DNA from: Tissierella pigra
Lineage (GTDB): Bacteria; Bacillota; Clostridia; Tissierellales; Tissierellaceae
Assembly: GCF_009695605.1 (NCBI RefSeq)
Contig: NZ_VUNQ01000014.1
Span: forward strand, 21,971-85,970
DNA length: 64,000 nucleotides
Reading direction: 5' to 3'
Shown: positions 61,389 through 64,000 of the stretch, piece after piece
How positions within the stretch are numbered: position 1 is the first letter of the stretch
Layout of the letters: each line of letters begins with the position of its first letter
Notes under the pieces: generated by a model
Database searches by the model: none
Told to the model about the DNA's origin: nothing
The model's input: the letters and a program-made list of their open reading frames with translations, nothing else
Position numbers and translations under genes: made by a program

Positions 61389-62522
61389 ATGAATTTTATT
61401 AATGAATATTTTAAAAGACAAGCAAATAGAGTTACATTTATGGAATTAAAGGAAGATACTACTATTAATATTAAGGGGTATCCTATAAATGAGAATATTC
61501 CGTTACCAATAATAACAGATGTATTAATAGATGAAATAAAAGAAGGTAATTTAGAAGAGGAAATAAAACTTGAATATATAATAAATGGAATAGTCTATTT
61601 AATGGGTATAGACCCTGAGTTTAAATATATACAAGATTATAAAAAGATTATCATGGAATATAATGAAAAAGTTGAAGAATATATATTCTTTCAAGGAATT
61701 AAAAGAATGGAAGCTAAAGACCATATAGGTGGAGCAATTTGTTTTAGAGCATTAAAGTTAATAAATTCAAAGAACCTTAATGGTATTTTTAACTATGCTT
61801 TTGCACTGGAGGAAATAAGCAAGGAATACTTTGAAAAGGAACAAGAAAAAGAAGGGTCTATATTTTTAAGTAAATCCACTAGAGAATTGGAATCTATATT
61901 GGATATAGATGATAAATATCCTTTAGCATATTATAAACTTGGATACCATTACAAATTTAATAATCAATATCTAAAGGCGAAACTAATATGGACAAAGTAT
62001 TTAACCTTAGATAGGGATGAAATAAGGCTTCAAGAAATAAGGGGAGAAATAGAGCTTATAGAGAATGATGTGGCATTGGAATCAGGATTATCATATTTAT
62101 CTCGAGAATATTTTGAACAAGCGTTAGATGTATTTTTAAAGCTGCTTCCTAAGTTTGAAAAGTGGTGGGAGCTTAAATACCTAATAGGAGCTTGTTATAA
62201 AGGATTAGGAGAGCTTGAAAAAGCCATTGACTACTTTTATGAATCCTTAGATTTATATAAAGAGGACTCTGATGTGTACAATGAATTAGGAATCTGTTTA
62301 TTTACCATAGAGGATTTAGATAATGCAATAGATGTTTATACAGAAGGCATTGAAAATATACAAAATGATTATAAACTATTATTTAATAGAGGACTGTGTT
62401 ATTTACAATTGGGAAATTTAGAAAAAGCATATGAAGATATTAGTGAAGCAGTTAAATTAAATCCTAATGATGAAAATATGAATAATCAAAAGAACATATT
62501 AGACGATTTAATGAATAGATAA
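61389..62522 (+). CDS. TPR-repeat protein
   Basis: 377 residues, ATG behind AGAAGGTGAT. The N-terminal 130 residues are unassigned. From about 140 onward there are at least five TPR-type pairs, clearest at 240-365 ('YLIGACYKGLGELEKAIDYFYESLDLY', 'NELGICLFTIEDLDNAIDVYTEG', 'FNRGLCYLQLGNLEKAYEDI', all in pieces). Such proteins are scaffolds for assembly. Lies between a membrane protein and ptb. Confidence 0.78.
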   Translation: MNFINEYFKRQANRVTFMELKEDTTINIKGYPINENIPLPIITDVLIDEIKEGNLEEEIKLEYIINGIVYLMGIDPEFKYIQDYKKIIMEYNEKVEEYIFFQGIKRMEAKDHIGGAICFRALKLINSKNLNGIFNYAFALEEISKEYFEKEQEKEGSIFLSKSTRELESILDIDDKYPLAYYKLGYHYKFNNQYLKAKLIWTKYLTLDRDEIRLQEIRGEIELIENDVALESGLSYLSREYFEQALDVFLKLLPKFEKWWELKYLIGACYKGLGELEKAIDYFYESLDLYKEDSDVYNELGICLFTIEDLDNAIDVYTEGIENIQNDYKLLFNRGLCYLQLGNLEKAYEDISEAVKLNPNDENMNNQKNILDDLMNR

Positions 62523-62547
62523 TATATTAAATATGGAGGGATATAAT

Positions 62548-63459
62548 TTGGAAATCAAAAGACTAGAGGAATTACTAAAAGTCAAAACTCAAAGGACAAT
62601 GAAATTAGCAGTAGTGGCTTGTCATGATGAAGAGGTTTTAAGTGCAGTAGTAGAGGCGGAGAAACTAGGTATAGCTGAGCCAATCTTAATTGGACATAAG
62701 GAAAAAACAAATGTGATAGCTAAAGAAAAAGGATTTGACATAAGTAATTATGAATTTATAGACGAAGAAGACTTAGGTATGGCAGCAGAAATAGGAGTTA
62801 AAATGGTTTTTGGAGGAAAGGCTAACTTTATAATGAAAGGTCTAGTAGATACGTCCATATTGTTAAAGGCAGTTTTAAATAAGGAATGGGGACTAAGAAC
62901 TGATTCTTTATTAAGTCATGTAATGACTTATGATATTCCCAATTATTCAAAGTTAATTTACTTAACAGATGGTGGAATGAATTTACATCCATCCTTAGAG
63001 GATAAAGTTAAAATCATAGAAAATGCAGCCATAGTAACAAAATCATTAGGTAGAGAAGAAGTTAAAGTAGCTTGTTTAGCAGCTAAGGAGAAAGTAGATC
63101 CTAAAATGATAGCAACAGTAGATGCAGGTGAGTTGAAGAATAAATATATGGAAGGAGAATTTTCAAAGGGGGTAATAGTAGATGGTCCAATGGCATTGGA
63201 TTTAGCAGTATCTAAATTATCGGCAGAAATAAAAGGATATGAATCACCAGTAGCAGGAGATGCTGACATACTTTTAGTTCCTAATATTGAAATGGGTAAT
63301 GGTATAGGAAAAAGTATTACTTATTTTGCTGGAGGAAAGTCAGCAGGCGTTGTGATGGGAGCAAAGGCTCCCATAGTATTAGTATCGAGAGCAGATGACC
63401 ATGAATCAAAACTATATTCTATTGCATTGGGAAGTGTCGTTGCAGCTTTTAAAGAATAG
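62548..63459 (+). CDS. ptb: Phosphate butyryltransferase (phosphotransacetylase family)
   Basis: 303 residues. TTG 62548 is chosen, nine bases after GGAGGG; the ATG at 62533 overlaps that ribosome site. Family signatures: 'VVACHDEEVLSAVVEAEKLGIAEPILIGH' in pieces, 'NFIMKGLVDTSILLKAVL', and 'VDGPMALDLAVS', with 'LLVPNIEMGNGIGKSITYFAG' near the end. It converts butyryl-CoA to butyryl phosphate for ATP formation. No butyrate kinase gene lies in the window; relatives using other acyl-CoAs are possible. Confidence 0.88.
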   Translation: MEIKRLEELLKVKTQRTMKLAVVACHDEEVLSAVVEAEKLGIAEPILIGHKEKTNVIAKEKGFDISNYEFIDEEDLGMAAEIGVKMVFGGKANFIMKGLVDTSILLKAVLNKEWGLRTDSLLSHVMTYDIPNYSKLIYLTDGGMNLHPSLEDKVKIIENAAIVTKSLGREEVKVACLAAKEKVDPKMIATVDAGELKNKYMEGEFSKGVIVDGPMALDLAVSKLSAEIKGYESPVAGDADILLVPNIEMGNGIGKSITYFAGGKSAGVVMGAKAPIVLVSRADDHESKLYSIALGSVVAAFKE

Positions 63460-63511
63460 TCAAATTTGAATTATATGTATAATTTTTAGAAAACTGAATA
63501 CAATAAACCTT

Positions 63512-63549
63512 AGTTAAAGACCATGTTTAACATAGTCTTTAACTTTTTT
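63512..63549 (+). terminator. Terminator after ptb
   Basis: AGTTAAAGAC (63512-63521) pairs with GTCTTTAACT (63535-63544), with an extended ATG/CAT inner stem, then Ts. Confidence 0.85.
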
Positions 63550-63560
63550 ATAAAAAGGGG

Positions 63561-63589
63561 TTGACTTTATATTCGAAACCGTGTATTAT
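63561..63589 (+). promoter_or_regulatory. rRNA operon promoter P1
   Basis: TTGACT (63561-63566), 17 bases, TATTAT (63584-63589). Confidence 0.85.
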
Positions 63590-63656
63590 AATAAAAGTCG
63601 GCTGCGACATTAACTCAAATAAATCTAAAAAAGATTTAAAAAAAGTTAAAAAACAG

Positions 63657-63685
63657 TTGACAACTCTTGGAAAAAAGAGTATGAT
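63657..63685 (+). promoter_or_regulatory. rRNA operon promoter P2
   Basis: TTGACA (63657-63662), 17 bases, TATGAT (63680-63685), 96 bases after P1, within a repeat of the P1 region. Confidence 0.88.
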
Positions 63686-63757
63686 AGTAAAAGTCAGCTA
63701 CAATGAAAAACTTCACAAATCAACAAAAGATTTAAAAAAGTTTTTTAAAAAAAGTAG

Positions 63758-63786
63758 TTGACAGCAAATGGAAAATTTGCTATACT
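63758..63786 (+). promoter_or_regulatory. rRNA operon promoter P3
   Basis: TTGACA (63758-63763), 17 bases, TATACT (63781-63786), 101 bases after P2. It is the promoter nearest to 16S. Confidence 0.9.
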
Positions 63787-63903
63787 GAATAAGTTCCCTC
63801 GAGAGAGGAAGCGAGAACCTAGAAAACTAAACAGTGTGAGAAACTTTGAATTATAAAAAGTAACACATGAAACAACAGTCAGCAAATTTGAGCTAATCAG
63901 ACT

Positions 63904-64000
<97 letters not shown>

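Noticed and set aside
63561..63761. 66-residue lysine-rich coding frame before the rRNA operon
   Set aside because: It coincides with tandem rRNA promoters and has no ribosome site; the lysine runs come from A-rich promoter repeats.

Overview
The window is a very A+T-rich, Gram-positive-style chromosome segment with strong GGAGG-type ribosome binding sites, T-box leaders and TTGACA-17-TATAAT promoters. Spore genes (an alpha/beta SASP-like gene and ytxC) point to a spore-forming anaerobe of the Clostridia/Tissierellia type. The first 97 bases of a 16S rRNA gene lie at the right edge but are too few for a firm genus.

Region 1 (1 to about 18,970) is the right part of a prophage; its left end is outside the window. 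Order: three small early/late-boundary ORFs, small terminase, a small tyrosine recombinase with its own operator repeats, four extra 'moron' genes, large terminase, portal, minor head protein, scaffold, capsid, connectors with a free-standing HNH endonuclease between them, a major tail protein split by a 261-nt self-splicing-type group I intron, tail chaperones joined by a programmed -1 frameshift, tape measure, one further tail protein, a stretch of broken ParB-like repeats, and a large serine recombinase. No tail-tip, holin or lysin gene follows the tape measure, so the element looks deleted and probably defective in this window. The serine recombinase ends exactly where host sequence resumes, inside a polysaccharide deacetylase gene whose 5' half must lie beyond the other prophage end.

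Region 2 (19.5-27 kb) holds host genes: a Mur-ligase-like protein, a tandem-OB SSB, hpt, an SASP, a methyltransferase, hslO, a tRNA cluster (Phe, Gly, Cys, plus a broken tRNA-Phe copy), a small secreted proline-rich peptide, a possible GME-fold protein and ytxC.

Region 3 (27-51 kb) is mostly housekeeping: hisS, T-box-thrS, a short FtsH-like protease (minus strand), pepV, a cobalamin riboswitch, sucCD, YitT and aromatic-acid-exporter-like membrane proteins, infC-rpmI-rplT (infC with an ATC start), a Ktr/Trk potassium system, a SpoU methyltransferase, pheST, zapA, a U32 peptidase and mutS2.

Region 4 (51-64 kb): an ECF sigma factor operon with membrane partners, a MerR-methyltransferase fusion next to an MFS exporter with a 19-bp-spacer promoter, T-box-argS, a radical SAM/B12-type protein, a membrane protein, a TPR protein, phosphate butyryltransferase, and three tandem promoters feeding an rRNA operon. 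The strongest unusual items are the group I intron, the prophage-split deacetylase gene, the operator-flanked recombinase inside the packaging module, and the MerR-methyltransferase/exporter pair.
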